Assembly (NCBI RefSeq): GCF_018614615.1
Contig: NZ_JAGGOK010000024.1
Span: 47,386 to 111,385, forward strand
DNA length: 64,000 nt
Source: Streptomyces sp. ISL-100
GTDB taxonomy: Bacteria; Actinomycetota; Actinomycetes; Streptomycetales; Streptomycetaceae
Direction of reading: 5' to 3'
Made by a program: the position numbers and the translations under genes. The notes under the pieces were generated by a model. That model made no database searches and was not told the origin of the DNA. It saw only the letters and a list, made by a program, of their open reading frames with translations. Shown in pieces: positions 37,835 through 50,161 of this stretch (its first letter is position 1; every line of letters starts with the position of its first letter).

Positions 37835-38482
37835 ATGGCACGGCGATACGACTGCAACGACGCGACCGACCGCAAGACCGGTCTTCGCGAAGCCGCGGCC
37901 GCCGTCCGTCGTGGCGAGCTGGTCGTCCTGCCGACCGACACCGTCTACGGCATCGGGGCCGACGCCTTCAGCGCCGAGGCCGTCGGCGACCTTCTGGAGG
38001 CCAAGGGCCGTGGCCGGAACATGCCCACGCCGGTCCTCATCGGCTCGCCGAACACCCTGCACGGCCTGGTCACGGACTTCTCCGAGCAGGCGTGGGAGCT
38101 TGTCGACGCGTTCTGGCCGGGAGCTCTGACGCTCGTTGCCCGCCACCAGCCGTCCCTCCAGTGGGACCTGGGCGAGACGCGTGGCACGGTCGCCGTCCGT
38201 ATGCCGCTGCACCCGGTCGCGATCGAGCTGCTGACCGAGTTCGGCCCGATGGCCGTCTCCAGCGCCAACCTCACGGGACACCCGGCGCCCGAGGACTGTG
38301 ACGCCGCGCAGGAGATGCTCGGCGACTCGGTGTCCGTGTACCTCGACGGCGGGCCGACGCCCGGCATCGTCCCGTCGTCGATCGTCGACGTCACGGGCAA
38401 GGTCCCGGTCCTGCTGCGAGCCGGCGCGCTGTCCGCCGAGGAGCTGCGCAAGGTCGTACCCGACCTCGAGGTGGCCAGTTGA
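37835..38482 (+). CDS. tsaC: L-threonylcarbamoyladenylate synthase (TsaC/Sua5 family)
   Basis: The 215-residue enzyme makes threonylcarbamoyl-AMP for the t6A37 modification of ANN-decoding tRNAs. The motifs LVVLPTDTVYGIGADAF and MAVSSANLTGHPAP are diagnostic of the YrdC fold. It lacks the C-terminal Sua5 extension, so it is the short form. The ATG follows AGGAGG. Its stop overlaps the next gene's TTG start (TTGA). Confidence 0.95.
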   Translation: MARRYDCNDATDRKTGLREAAAAVRRGELVVLPTDTVYGIGADAFSAEAVGDLLEAKGRGRNMPTPVLIGSPNTLHGLVTDFSEQAWELVDAFWPGALTLVARHQPSLQWDLGETRGTVAVRMPLHPVAIELLTEFGPMAVSSANLTGHPAPEDCDAAQEMLGDSVSVYLDGGPTPGIVPSSIVDVTGKVPVLLRAGALSAEELRKVVPDLEVAS

Positions 38483-39129
38483 CCGCCCTTGACGGGCGTG
38501 GCATAGCCGAAGGCAGCACCAGCGACACCTTCCGTATCCTCCACGTCAGCACCGGCAACGTCTGCCGCTCGCCGATCACCGAGCGGCTGACCCGCCATGG
38601 CCTCATCGACCGGCTGGGCGACCCTTTGACGCGTGGCCTCGTGGTGGAGAGCGCGGGCACGTGGGGGCACGAAGGCGCGCCCATGGAGGCCAATGCCGCC
38701 GCGGTGCTCGCGGACTTCGGCGCGGACGCGGCGGGGTTCACCGGGCGTGAGCTGCTCGACGAGCACGTGATCCGCGCGGATCTTGTCCTGACGGCGACGC
38801 GGGACCACCGCGCGCAGGTCATCTCCATGGGCCATTCGGCGGGTCTGCGCACCTTCACGCTGAAGGAGTTCACGCGGCTGGTACGGGCCATAGACCCGGC
38901 GACTCTGCCTGACCCCCTTCAGGACGGCGTGGTCGAGCGTGCGCGGGCGCTGGTGCGGGCGGCGGCGGCGCTTCGGGGGTGGCTGTTGGCTCCGAGCGTC
39001 GAGGCGGACGAGGTGTACGACCCGTACGGCGCGCCCATCACTTTCTTCCGGTCGATCGGCGACGAGATCAACACGGCGCTGGACCCGGTCGTCACCGCCC
39101 TGACGGGGATGCCGGCCCGCACGGGCTGA
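38479..39129 (+). CDS. Low-molecular-weight protein-tyrosine-phosphatase homologue with Cys-to-Ser active site
   Basis: The 216-residue protein starts with TTG 38479, overlapping the stop of the upstream gene. The P-loop reads HVSTGNVCRSPITERL. The canonical nucleophile of C-x-x-G-N-x-C-R-S is S24 here, while C29, R30 and S31 remain. The general-acid segment near the end, DEVYDPYGAP, keeps Asp-Pro. The domain is otherwise of normal length. It may bind phosphotyrosine without cleaving it, or use C29 as a redox or alternative residue; both are inference. Coupling to tsaC is by operon position only. Confidence 0.88.
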   Translation: MTALDGRGIAEGSTSDTFRILHVSTGNVCRSPITERLTRHGLIDRLGDPLTRGLVVESAGTWGHEGAPMEANAAAVLADFGADAAGFTGRELLDEHVIRADLVLTATRDHRAQVISMGHSAGLRTFTLKEFTRLVRAIDPATLPDPLQDGVVERARALVRAAAALRGWLLAPSVEADEVYDPYGAPITFFRSIGDEINTALDPVVTALTGMPARTG

Positions 39130-39235
39130 GTGGGCTTTTCCTTTCCCCACCCCGCTGTGGCGTACGGCGGGCGGAGCGGCCTGGCCCGGCCTACATTGGA
39201 GGGGCCGCACCCCTTCGCCAGGCCCGGAGCCAGCC

Positions 39236-40498
39236 ATGCCGGTCACCGCCGCACCCGTTCAGCAGGAGCACGCGCCCCTCGGGAAGGGGTTCGACGAGCT
39301 CCGCCGTCAAGACCCGGAGATCGCCGACGTCATCCTCGGTGAACTCCAACGCGAAGCCACCGGCCTCCAGCTGATCGCGGCCGAGAACTTCACCTCGCCC
39401 GCCGTCCTGGCGGCCCTCGGCTCCCCGCTCGCCAACAAGTACGCCGAGGGCTACCCCGGCGCCCGCCACCACGGCGGCTGCGAGCTGGTCGACGTCGCCG
39501 AGCGCATCGCGATCGAGCGCGCCACGAGCCTTTTCGGGGCCGACCACGCCAACGTCCAGCCGCACTCCGGCTCCGCCGCCGTCCTCGCCGCGTACGCCGC
39601 CCTGCTGCGTCCCGGTGACACCGTGCTCGCCATGGGGCTCCCGTACGGGGGACACCTCACCCATGGTTCCCCGGCCAATTTCTCCGGCCGCTGGTTCGAC
39701 TTCATCGGGTACGGCGTCGACCCCGACACCGGCCTGATCGACTACGACCAGGTGCGCCTCCTCGCCCGTACGCACCGCCCCAGGGCCATCGTCGTCGGCT
39801 CGATCGCCTACCCCAGGCACCCGGACTACGCCCAGTTCCGCGAGATCGCCGACGAGGCCGGCGCGTACCTCATCGCGGATGCCGCGCACCCCATCGGCCT
39901 GGTCGCCGGGGGAGCGGCGCCCAATCCGGTCCCGTACGCCGATGTCGTCTGCGCCACCACCCACAAGGTGCTGCGCGGCCCGCGCGGCGGAATGCTGCTG
40001 TGCGGCGAGGAGCTCGCCCAGCGCATCGACCGCGCGGTTTTCCCCTTCACCCAGGGCGGCGCCCAGATGCACTCGGTGGCCGCCAAGGCGGTCGCGTTCG
40101 GTGAGGCGGCGACCCCCGCATTCTCGACGTACGCCCATCAGGTCGTCACCAACGCGCGCGCACTCGCCGACGGCCTTGCGGCGCAGGGTTTCGCCGTCAC
40201 CACCGGCGGTACGGACACCCACCTGATCACCGCGGACCCGGCCCCGCTGGGTGTGGAGGGCCGCACGGCACGCGGCCGGCTGGCGGCGTCCGGCCTGGTG
40301 CTGGACTGCTGCGCTCTTCCGTACGGCGACGAGCGCGGCATCCGCCTCGGCACCGCGGCCGTCACCACCCAGGGGATGGGCGAGGCCGAGATGGCGCGTA
40401 TCGCGGAGCTTTTCTCACTGGCTTTGCGGGGGGACGGCAGGGAGGCGGCAGCGGAAGTACGCGATCTGGCCGCTGTTTTTCCGCCGTATCCCGCCTGA
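39236..40498 (+). CDS. glyA: Serine hydroxymethyltransferase
   Basis: The 420-residue PLP enzyme interconverts serine and glycine with tetrahydrofolate. The PLP lysine is K244 in ATTHKVLRGPRGG, and the early signature is LIAAENFTSPAVLAALGS, then NKYAEGYPGARHHGG where most enzymes have YYGG. Streptomyces often carry a second glyA; this matches the copy near the atp cluster. It starts at ATG 39236 with GGAG about nine bases upstream. Confidence 0.94.
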   Translation: MPVTAAPVQQEHAPLGKGFDELRRQDPEIADVILGELQREATGLQLIAAENFTSPAVLAALGSPLANKYAEGYPGARHHGGCELVDVAERIAIERATSLFGADHANVQPHSGSAAVLAAYAALLRPGDTVLAMGLPYGGHLTHGSPANFSGRWFDFIGYGVDPDTGLIDYDQVRLLARTHRPRAIVVGSIAYPRHPDYAQFREIADEAGAYLIADAAHPIGLVAGGAAPNPVPYADVVCATTHKVLRGPRGGMLLCGEELAQRIDRAVFPFTQGGAQMHSVAAKAVAFGEAATPAFSTYAHQVVTNARALADGLAAQGFAVTTGGTDTHLITADPAPLGVEGRTARGRLAASGLVLDCCALPYGDERGIRLGTAAVTTQGMGEAEMARIAELFSLALRGDGREAAAEVRDLAAVFPPYPA

Positions 40499-40603
40499 GA
40501 GCGGGTCGTGCAACCATCTGCGGATACCCGAATGTCCTGAAGCATGTGGCCGCGAAGCTAGGGTGTGGGGCTGAGATGGCCGTCGATACCTGTGGGGCAG
40601 CCC

Positions 40604-41941
40604 GTGCGTGAATATCTGCTGACGCTCTGTGTCACGGCGGCGGTGACTTACCTGCTGACCGGACCGGTGCGGAAGTTCGCCATCGCGACCGGCGCGATGC
40701 CGGAGATCCGTGCTCGCGACGTACACCGGGAGCCGACACCGCGGCTCGGTGGCATCGCGATGTTCGGCGGTCTGTGCGCCGGGCTGCTGGTCGCGGACCA
40801 CCTGCAGAACCTCAGCAGTGTCTTCGATTTGTCGAACGAGCCGCGGGCGCTGCTCTCGGGCGCCGCCGTGATCTGGCTCATCGGCGTACTGGACGACAAG
40901 TTCGAGATCGACGCGCTCATCAAGCTGGGCGGCCAGTTCATCGCCGCCGGCGTGATGGTCATGCAGGGGCTGACGATCCTGTGGCTGCCGGTGCCCGGCG
41001 TCGGCCCGGTCTCGGTGACCGCCTGGCAGGGCAATCTGCTCACGGTCGCGCTCGTCGTCATCACCATCAACGCGGTGAACTTCGTGGACGGCCTGGACGG
41101 CCTGGCCTCCGGCATGGTGTGCATCGCCTCCGCGGCGTTCTTCATGTACGCGTATCGGCTCTGGTACGGATACGGCATCGAGGAGGCCGCTCCGGCCACC
41201 CTTATCGCCGCCATCCTGTTGGGCATGTGCCTCGGCTTTCTGCCACACAACATGCATCCGGCGCGCATCTTCATGGGAGATTCGGGATCCATGCTCATCG
41301 GCCTGGTGATGGCGGCGGGCGCCGTCTCGATCACCGGCCAGGTGGACCCGGACCGGCTCGGGCTCTTCACGGGAAGCCAGCGCGAGGTCACGCACGCGAT
41401 GCTGCCGGTGTTCATCCCGCTGCTGCTGCCGCTGACGATCATCGCGATTCCGGTCGCGGACCTGCTGCTGGCCATCGTGCGGCGTACCTGGCAGGGCAAG
41501 TCGCCGTTCGCGGCGGACCGGGGCCACCTGCACCACCGACTGCTGGAAATCGGCCACTCGCACAGCCGGGCCGTGCTGATCATGTACTTCTGGTCGGCCC
41601 TCATCGCCTTCGGCGCCGTCGCGTACTCCGTGCACTCGGCGAGCATGTGGATCCTGCTCGGCATCGTCGCGCTGAGCGCGGTCGGCCTGGTGCTGCTGCT
41701 CCTCCCGCGCTTCACACCGCGCGCCCCGCGCTGGGCGGAGTCCTTCATTCCGCCGCGCTACCGCCGGAGCAGCAGGGCATTCTCCTCCGCGGCGTACGAG
41801 ACGCAGGAGGCGGCTGAGGTCTCCGGGGCGGTGGAGGAGCCGCAGGAGCGCACCCCGGTCCCGGCGGGCGTCAACGGGGCGACCGCCATCGGGCCCCGTT
41901 CGCGCTTCCCCGAGCGGCGTAAGGCCGGAACGTCTCGCTGA
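40604..41941 (+). CDS. WecA/TagO-like undecaprenyl-phosphate sugar-phosphate transferase
   Basis: The protein of about 445 residues has around ten membrane helices, in the MraY/WecA superfamily. The Mg/UDP motifs are visible: GVLDDKFEIDA, NAVNFVDGLDGLASG, MGDSGSMLIG and the His motif RGHLHHRL. The start is taken as GTG 40604 (MREYLLTLCVTAAV), since upstream GTGs would add a charged, unconserved N-terminus. It would transfer GlcNAc-1-phosphate or a similar sugar to undecaprenyl phosphate, priming a wall glycopolymer. The LCP protein upstream could attach the product. The tail after the last helix is hydrophilic. Confidence 0.93.
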   Translation: MREYLLTLCVTAAVTYLLTGPVRKFAIATGAMPEIRARDVHREPTPRLGGIAMFGGLCAGLLVADHLQNLSSVFDLSNEPRALLSGAAVIWLIGVLDDKFEIDALIKLGGQFIAAGVMVMQGLTILWLPVPGVGPVSVTAWQGNLLTVALVVITINAVNFVDGLDGLASGMVCIASAAFFMYAYRLWYGYGIEEAAPATLIAAILLGMCLGFLPHNMHPARIFMGDSGSMLIGLVMAAGAVSITGQVDPDRLGLFTGSQREVTHAMLPVFIPLLLPLTIIAIPVADLLLAIVRRTWQGKSPFAADRGHLHHRLLEIGHSHSRAVLIMYFWSALIAFGAVAYSVHSASMWILLGIVALSAVGLVLLLLPRFTPRAPRWAESFIPPRYRRSSRAFSSAAYETQEAAEVSGAVEEPQERTPVPAGVNGATAIGPRSRFPERRKAGTSR

Positions 41942-42097
41942 CGATTTGCCGCGCTGGGTCCCAATAGCAGACAAAGCGCCGAGTTGTCGTGCACAGACGG
42001 GCGCTGTCACTCTCATGTGTGACAGTTGGCACACCTCTTGGTAAAGACCTCATCAAATAGTTTGTGATACCGTTCACGAGACCCGGCGACAGAGCCG

Positions 42098-42124
42098 AAG
42101 GGCCGTAGTGCGACGGCCTTTTGG
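42098..42124 (+). terminator. Small hairpin with TTTT upstream of the atp cluster
   Basis: GGCCGT (42101-42106) pairs with ACGGCC (42113-42118), is flanked by AAG/CTT with one bulge, and is followed by TTTT. It lies after an AT-rich stretch (41990-42080) that probably holds the atp promoter, so it could attenuate the operon rather than end the upstream gene. Confidence 0.5.
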
Positions 42125-42207
42125 CCGTGAGGTGCCACCTCGGTCCCGGCTTACGCTCGTCCATGACGACACCTATCTGCCCCCACCAAGCAAGCGGAGC
42201 TGCCGCC

Positions 42208-42645
42208 ATGCCGTCCAACGACGTCCGGAGTCTCCTCCAGACCGCCGTACCCACCGCTGTCGCCGGCGCGATCGCCGCCGCCGTCAGCGCTGTGGTCGCG
42301 GGCGGCGAGGGAGCGCTCGGAGCCGTTGTCGCGACGCTGGTTGTGATCCTCTTCATGGGGGTGGGACTCGTCGTACTCCAGCGGACCGCGAAGTCGCTGC
42401 CGCAGCTTTTCCAGGCGATGGGGCTGATGCTCTACACCGCCCAGCTGCTGCTGCTGTTCATCTTCGTGGCGCTGTTCAAGGACACCACCCTGTTCAACCC
42501 CAAGGCGTTTGCCATCACATTGGTCGCGACGACCCTTGTGTGGATTGCCGCTCAGGCACGTGCGCACATGAAGGCCAAGATTCTTTACGTCGAACCGGAA
42601 TCCTCCGAGGCGAAGAAGCCCGGAGACTCGGGGTCATCGTCGTGA
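42208..42645 (+). CDS. atpI: ATP synthase protein I (AtpI-like membrane protein)
   Basis: The 145-residue protein has four membrane helices (VAGAIAAAVSAVVAGG, VVATLVVILFMGVGLVVL, GLMLYTAQLLLLFIFVALF and FAITLVATTLVWIAA). It heads the ATP synthase cluster, where AtpI helps assemble the c-ring or supply Mg. Similarity between AtpI proteins is low, so position and topology carry most of the weight. The start at 42208 follows GCGGAG. Confidence 0.85.
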   Translation: MPSNDVRSLLQTAVPTAVAGAIAAAVSAVVAGGEGALGAVVATLVVILFMGVGLVVLQRTAKSLPQLFQAMGLMLYTAQLLLLFIFVALFKDTTLFNPKAFAITLVATTLVWIAAQARAHMKAKILYVEPESSEAKKPGDSGSSS

Positions 42646-42870
42646 AGGGTAGGGCCGGTATAAAGGCGCGTTCGAGATCCTGCTATCGTCCGGTGCCAAC
42701 TGCGGCACTGCGGGCGCGGGCATCCGAGCTGACGCCTGTTCCATCGCGAGGCTCAATGCCTGACAGCCGCCCCCACATCCGTTACACCAGTCCAGTGCCG
42801 AACCGCGGCCGCTTGCCGCGCCGACACAACGAGGTTGCCGTACCTATGCGCCACGCTGAAGGAGCCCGCG

Positions 42871-43689
42871 GTGAGTGCTGAAAAGACGACGCTCGCCTTC
42901 GATTGGAGCTGCCGCATCCTCGCCGACAACGGCTGTGGATTCCCGGCCCCGGGCCTGCACTCCTTTCTCTTCAAGCCGATGTTCACCGTCGGTGGCTACG
43001 AGTTCAACAAGCCGATGCTTCTGGCGCTGATTTCGACCGCCCTGGTCGTCGGCTTCTTCTGGGCGGCGTTCAGCAAGCCCAAGCTCGTGCCGGGCAAGCT
43101 TCAGATGATGGGCGAGGCGGGCTACGACTTCGTACGCCGCGGCATCGTCTACGAGACCCTCGGTAAGAGGGACGGTGAGAAGTACGTGCCGCTGATGGTG
43201 TCACTGTTCTTCTTCATCTGGATCATCAACATCTGGTCGATCGTTCCGCTCATGCAGTTCCCAGTGAGCTCGATCATTGCCTTCCCGGCCGCGCTGGCGC
43301 TCATCGTTTACGTGCTCTGGATGTCGCTGACTTTCCGCAAGCACGGTTTCGTCGGCGGACTGAAGAATGTCTCCGGTTACGACAAGTCGCTCGGCGCGGT
43401 ACTGCCGCTCGTCGTCGTCATCGAGTTCTTCTCGAACGTCCTCGTCCGGCCGTTCACGCACATGGTCCGACTGTTCGCGAACATGTTCGCCGGTCACCTC
43501 CTGCTGGTGATGTTCACCGTCTCCAGCTGGTACCTGCTGAACAGCTGGATGATCCCGGCCGCCGGTGTCTCGTTCGTCATGACCATGGTCATGATCATCT
43601 TCGAGCTCTTCGTGCAGCTTGTGCAGGCGTACGTCTTCGTGCTCCTCGCCTGCACCTACATCCAGGGCGCGCTCGCCAAGCACCACTGA
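42871..43689 (+). CDS. atpB: F1Fo ATP synthase subunit a
   Basis: The 272-residue membrane protein forms the proton half-channels beside the c-ring. The essential Arg is in MVRLFANMFAGHLLLVMF, and the C-terminal helix is LVQLVQAYVFVLLACTYI. GTG 42871 follows GAAGGAG. A 225-base gap after atpI, with TGCTATCGT near 42693, may hold an internal promoter. Confidence 0.97.
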   Translation: MSAEKTTLAFDWSCRILADNGCGFPAPGLHSFLFKPMFTVGGYEFNKPMLLALISTALVVGFFWAAFSKPKLVPGKLQMMGEAGYDFVRRGIVYETLGKRDGEKYVPLMVSLFFFIWIINIWSIVPLMQFPVSSIIAFPAALALIVYVLWMSLTFRKHGFVGGLKNVSGYDKSLGAVLPLVVVIEFFSNVLVRPFTHMVRLFANMFAGHLLLVMFTVSSWYLLNSWMIPAAGVSFVMTMVMIIFELFVQLVQAYVFVLLACTYIQGALAKHH

Positions 43690-43713
43690 GTGCCTGCCCT
43701 ACCCACCCCATAG

Positions 43714-44013
<300 letters not shown>

Positions 44014-44054
44014 CGTATCGCTACGAACAGCTCTTTTCGACGAAAGGCATTGAT

Positions 44055-44597
44055 GTGAACGCGCTGGTATTGGCGGCGACCGAGGAGCAGAATCCCCTCG
44101 TTCCGCCCGGTCCAGAGTTCGTCGTCGGGCTGCTCGCCTTCGCCGTCGTCTTCTTCTTCCTCGCGAAGAAGCTCCTCCCGGCCATCAACAAGGTCCTGGA
44201 TGAGCGTCGCGAGGCGATCGAGGGCGGCATCGAGAAGGCCGATGCAGCTCAGACCGAGGCCCAGAGCGTGCTTGAGCAGTACAAGGCTCAGCTCGCCGAG
44301 GCCCGCCACGAGGCCGCCCGCCTGCGCCAGGAGGCGCTGGAACAGGGCACTGTCCTGAAGGAAGAACTTCGGGCAGAGGGTCAGCGCCAGCGCGAGGAAA
44401 TCATCGCCGCAGGCCACGCCCAGATCGAGGCGGACCGCAAGCAGGCCGCACAGTCGCTGCGTCAGGACGTGGGCAAGCTCGCCACCGACCTGGCCGGCAA
44501 GCTCGTCGGCGAGTCCCTCGAGGACCACGCCCGGCAGAGCCGCACCATCGACCGTTTCCTCAGCGAGCTCGAGGAGAAGGCCGAGGCTGCCCGATGA
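44055..44597 (+). CDS. atpF: F1Fo ATP synthase subunit b
   Basis: The 180-residue stator subunit has one membrane helix (FVVGLLAFAVVFFFLAKKLL) followed by a long charged coiled coil. GTG 44055 is used; an ATG two bases upstream is out of frame. It overlaps atpH by ATGA. Confidence 0.96.
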   Translation: MNALVLAATEEQNPLVPPGPEFVVGLLAFAVVFFFLAKKLLPAINKVLDERREAIEGGIEKADAAQTEAQSVLEQYKAQLAEARHEAARLRQEALEQGTVLKEELRAEGQRQREEIIAAGHAQIEADRKQAAQSLRQDVGKLATDLAGKLVGESLEDHARQSRTIDRFLSELEEKAEAAR

Positions 44598-45409
44598 ACG
44601 GAGCGAGCCGCGAGGCACTGGCCGCCGCACGTGAGCGTCTCGACGCGCTGACCGACAACACGTCGGTCGACGCTGCGAAGCTCGCTGGCGACCTGGCCGC
44701 CGTCACCGCGCTGCTCGACCGCGAGGTGTCGCTGCGTCGGGTCCTGACCGACCCGGCGCAGGCCGGATCGGCCAAGGCCGACCTGGCCGCGCGACTGCTG
44801 AGCGGTCAGGTGGGTGGCGAAGCCGCCGACCTGGTCTCCGGCATGGTCCGCTCCCGCTGGTCGCGGTCGCGTGACCTGGTCGACGCGATCGAGGAGCTGT
44901 CGGCCACCGCCGACCTCACCGCGGCGCAGCAGGCCGGCGTACTCGACGACGTGGAGGACGAGGTGTTCCGGTTCGGCCGGATCGTCGCGTCCGCCACCGG
45001 GCTGCGGTCCGCGCTGACCGACAAGTCGGCTTCGGCGTCCGCCAAGAGCGAGCTGCTGCGCAGCCTGCTCGGCGGCAAGGCCCAGCAGGTCACCGAGCGT
45101 CTTGTGGTGCGTCTCGTGGTTCAGCCGCGTGGACGTAGCCTGGAGGCGGGACTCGAGACCCTGTCCAAGATCGCCGCGGCGCGCCGGGACCGTATGGTCG
45201 CCGTCGTCACCACGGCGGTGCCGCTCACCGACCAGCAGAAGCAGCGCCTCGGCGCCGCACTGGCGAAGCTGTACGGGCGCCAGATGCACCTGAACCTCGA
45301 AGTGGACCCCGAGGTCCTCGGCGGGATTCAGGTACAGGTCGGTGAAGAGGTCATCAACGGGACCATCGCGGACCGTCTCGAAGAGGCGACCCGCCGCATG
45401 GCCGGCTGA
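44594..45409 (+). CDS. atpH: F1Fo ATP synthase subunit delta
   Basis: The 271-residue protein links subunit b to the top of F1. The C-terminal part has the family signature (VDPEVLGGIQVQVGEEVING). It is longer than the 180-residue E. coli form, as is normal for actinomycetes. It is coupled to atpF. Confidence 0.95.
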   Translation: MNGASREALAAARERLDALTDNTSVDAAKLAGDLAAVTALLDREVSLRRVLTDPAQAGSAKADLAARLLSGQVGGEAADLVSGMVRSRWSRSRDLVDAIEELSATADLTAAQQAGVLDDVEDEVFRFGRIVASATGLRSALTDKSASASAKSELLRSLLGGKAQQVTERLVVRLVVQPRGRSLEAGLETLSKIAAARRDRMVAVVTTAVPLTDQQKQRLGAALAKLYGRQMHLNLEVDPEVLGGIQVQVGEEVINGTIADRLEEATRRMAG

Positions 45410-45537
45410 CCAGCCAGCAACTGAACACGTATCACTAGCGGCCCGGTTGGGCCGTGCAGAGATTGCAGAAGATTCCTGGGGGACGGCCCCCAGACCCCCA
45501 AGAACTTCGGGCCCAACAAGGAGAGCAGGGAACCCAG

Positions 45538-47133
45538 ATGGCGGAGCTCACGATCCGGCCGGAGGAGATCCGGGACGCGCTGGAGAACTTTGTCCAGTCG
45601 TACCAGCCGGACGCGGCCTCGCGCGAGGAGGTCGGAACGGTAAGCGTTGCCGGCGACGGCATCGCGAAGGTCGAGGGTCTTCCCTCGGCCATGGCGAACG
45701 AGCTGCTGAAGTTCGAGGACGGCACCCTCGGTCTCGCCCTCAACCTTGAGGAGCGGGAGATCGGTGCGATCGTCCTCGGCGAGTTCAGCGGTATCGAGGA
45801 GGGCCAGCCGGTGCAGCGCACCGGTGAGGTGCTCTCCGTCGGCGTCGGCGAGGGTTACCTCGGCCGCGTCGTCGACCCGCTCGGCAACCCGATCGACGGT
45901 CTCGGCGAGATCGCGACCGAAAGCCGTCGCGCCCTCGAGCTGCAGGCCCCCGGTGTCATGGTCCGCAAGTCGGTCCACGAGCCGATGCAGACCGGCTACA
46001 AGGCCGTCGACGCGATGGTGCCGATCGGCCGTGGCCAGCGTCAGCTGATCATTGGTGACCGTCAGACCGGCAAGACCGCTCTGGCTGTCGACACGATCAT
46101 CAACCAGCGCGACAACTGGCGCTCGGGTGACGTGAACAAGCAGGTTCGCTGCATCTACGTCGCCATCGGCCAGAAGGGCTCCACCATCGCGTCCGTTCGC
46201 GGTGCGCTGGAGGAGGCGGGCGCGCTCGAGTACACGACGATCGTCGCCGCCCCGGCTTCTGACCCGGCCGGCTTCAAGTACCTGGCGCCGTACACCGGTT
46301 CGGCCATCGGCCAGCACTGGATGTACGCCGGCAAGCACGTCCTGATCATCTTCGACGACCTGTCGAAGCAGGCCGACGCCTACCGCTCGGTTTCGCTGCT
46401 GCTGCGCCGTCCGCCGGGCCGTGAGGCCTACCCGGGCGACGTCTTCTACCTGCACTCGCGTCTGCTCGAGCGCTGCGCGAAGCTGTCGGACGACATGGGC
46501 GCGGGCTCGATGACCGGTCTTCCGATCGTCGAGACCAGGGCGAACGACGTTTCGGCGTTCATCCCGACCAACGTCATCTCCATCACCGACGGCCAGTGCT
46601 TCCTGGAGTCCGACCTGTTCAACGCGGGCCAGCGCCCGGCGCTGAACGTCGGTATCTCGGTCTCGCGTGTCGGTGGCTCCGCCCAGCACAAGGCCATGAA
46701 GCAGGTTTCCGGCCGACTGCGCGTGGACCTCGCCCAGTACCGTGAGCTGGAGGCGTTCGCCGCCTTCGGTTCCGACCTGGACGCGGCCTCCAAGGCGTCG
46801 CTGGAGCGCGGTAAGCGCATGGTCGAGCTGCTGAAGCAGCCGCAGTACGCGCCGTTCCCGATCCAGGAGCAGGTTGTCTCCATCTGGGCCGGCACCACCG
46901 GCAAGATGGACGACGTACCGGTCGAGGACATCCGTCGCTTCGAGGCCGAGCTGCTGGAGTACCTGCGCCGCGAGCGCAAGGACCTCCTCACCTCGATCGC
47001 CGAGGGCGGCAAGATGTCGGACGACACGCTGCAGTCCGTCGGCGATGCCATCGCGGCCTTCAAGCGGCAGTTCGAGACCTCGGACGGGCAGCTCCTGGGC
47101 GAGGACGCGCCGGCCGTCAACGTCTCCAAGTGA
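45538..47133 (+). CDS. atpA: F1Fo ATP synthase subunit alpha
   Basis: The 531-residue nucleotide-binding, non-catalytic subunit has the P-loop GDRQTGKTA (about 172-180), the signature [17 protein letters not shown] and the DDLSKQA segment. The ATG at 45538 was chosen over an upstream in-frame ATG, since [11 protein letters not shown] is the conserved N-terminus. Confidence 0.98.
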   Translation: MAELTIRPEEIRDALENFVQSYQPDAASREEVGTVSVAGDGIAKVEGLPSAMANELLKFEDGTLGLALNLEEREIGAIVLGEFSGIEEGQPVQRTGEVLSVGVGEGYLGRVVDPLGNPIDGLGEIATESRRALELQAPGVMVRKSVHEPMQTGYKAVDAMVPIGRGQRQLIIGDRQTGKTALAVDTIINQRDNWRSGDVNKQVRCIYVAIGQKGSTIASVRGALEEAGALEYTTIVAAPASDPAGFKYLAPYTGSAIGQHWMYAGKHVLIIFDDLSKQADAYRSVSLLLRRPPGREAYPGDVFYLHSRLLERCAKLSDDMGAGSMTGLPIVETRANDVSAFIPTNVISITDGQCFLESDLFNAGQRPALNVGISVSRVGGSAQHKAMKQVSGRLRVDLAQYRELEAFAAFGSDLDAASKASLERGKRMVELLKQPQYAPFPIQEQVVSIWAGTTGKMDDVPVEDIRRFEAELLEYLRRERKDLLTSIAEGGKMSDDTLQSVGDAIAAFKRQFETSDGQLLGEDAPAVNVSK

Positions 47134-47153
47134 CGACGGAAGGGACCTGACTC

Positions 47154-49513
<2,360 letters not shown>

Positions 49514-49559
49514 ACGAAGTGAGCCGCGTGAATCACGTAAGTGACTCACGCGACTCGTG

Positions 49560-49590
49560 GGAGAGGGGCGGGTGCGTCCCGCCCCTCTCC
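49560..49590 (+). terminator. Perfect 13-bp hairpin between atpD and atpC
   Basis: The arms 49560-49572 and 49578-49590 pair perfectly with a TGCGT loop. A second inverted repeat (CGCGTGA...TCACGCG, about 49525-49551) lies just before it. TAGAAT follows at 49601-49606. It probably lowers or separates epsilon expression within the operon. Confidence 0.8.
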
Positions 49591-49654
49591 GTACGCCCCC
49601 TAGAATTGACCCAACACCCGGCACAACCGCCGGGTGGTGACCCGAGGAGCCACC

Positions 49655-50029
49655 TTGGCTGCTGAGCTGCACGTCGAGCTGGTCGCGGCGGACCGTAACG
49701 TCTGGTCCGGCGAGGCCTCCCTGGTCGTCGCGCGCACCACGTCCGGCGACATCGGCGTCATGCCCGGTCACCAGCCGCTGCTGGGTGTGCTGGAGTCGGG
49801 CCCGGTGACGATCCGTACGAGCGACGGCGGCACTGTCGTCGCCGCTGTGCACGGCGGTTTCATCTCTTTCGCCGACAACAAGCTGTCTCTGCTCGCGGAG
49901 ATCGCTGAGCTGGCGGACGAGATCGACCCCGCGCGTGCCGAGCGGGCGCTGGAGCGGGCGAAGTCGGAGGCGGATGCCGCCGCCGAGCGCCGCGCCGCCG
50001 TCCGACTGAGCGCGGTTGCGGGACACTGA
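49655..50029 (+). CDS. atpC: F1Fo ATP synthase subunit epsilon
   Basis: The 124-residue protein starts with TTG 49655 behind CCGAGGAGCC. The N-terminal beta barrel (ELHVELVAADRNVWSGEA, GDIGVMPGHQPLL) and C-terminal helical hairpin (EIDPARAERALERAK) are complete. Epsilon couples rotation and inhibits ATP hydrolysis. The weak TTG start and the preceding hairpin both point to low expression. Confidence 0.96.
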   Translation: MAAELHVELVAADRNVWSGEASLVVARTTSGDIGVMPGHQPLLGVLESGPVTIRTSDGGTVVAAVHGGFISFADNKLSLLAEIAELADEIDPARAERALERAKSEADAAAERRAAVRLSAVAGH

Positions 50030-50051
50030 GTCCCGCGACAACGAGTTTTGA

Positions 50052-50100
50052 CCTCAGCCGCGGCCCGTACTGGATACTCCAGGGCGGGTCGCGGCTGAGG
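50052..50100 (+). terminator. Terminator of the atp operon
   Basis: The arms 50052-50067 and 50085-50100 form a 16-bp stem with one G-T pair. An inner CTGGA-TAC-TCCAG stem-loop extends it. It lies 22 bases after atpC. Confidence 0.87.
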
Positions 50101-50161
50101 CGATACATCTGGAAAGTTCTGTTTTGTTGCCGGTACTGGACGAGATGACGCGAGGAGGTCG

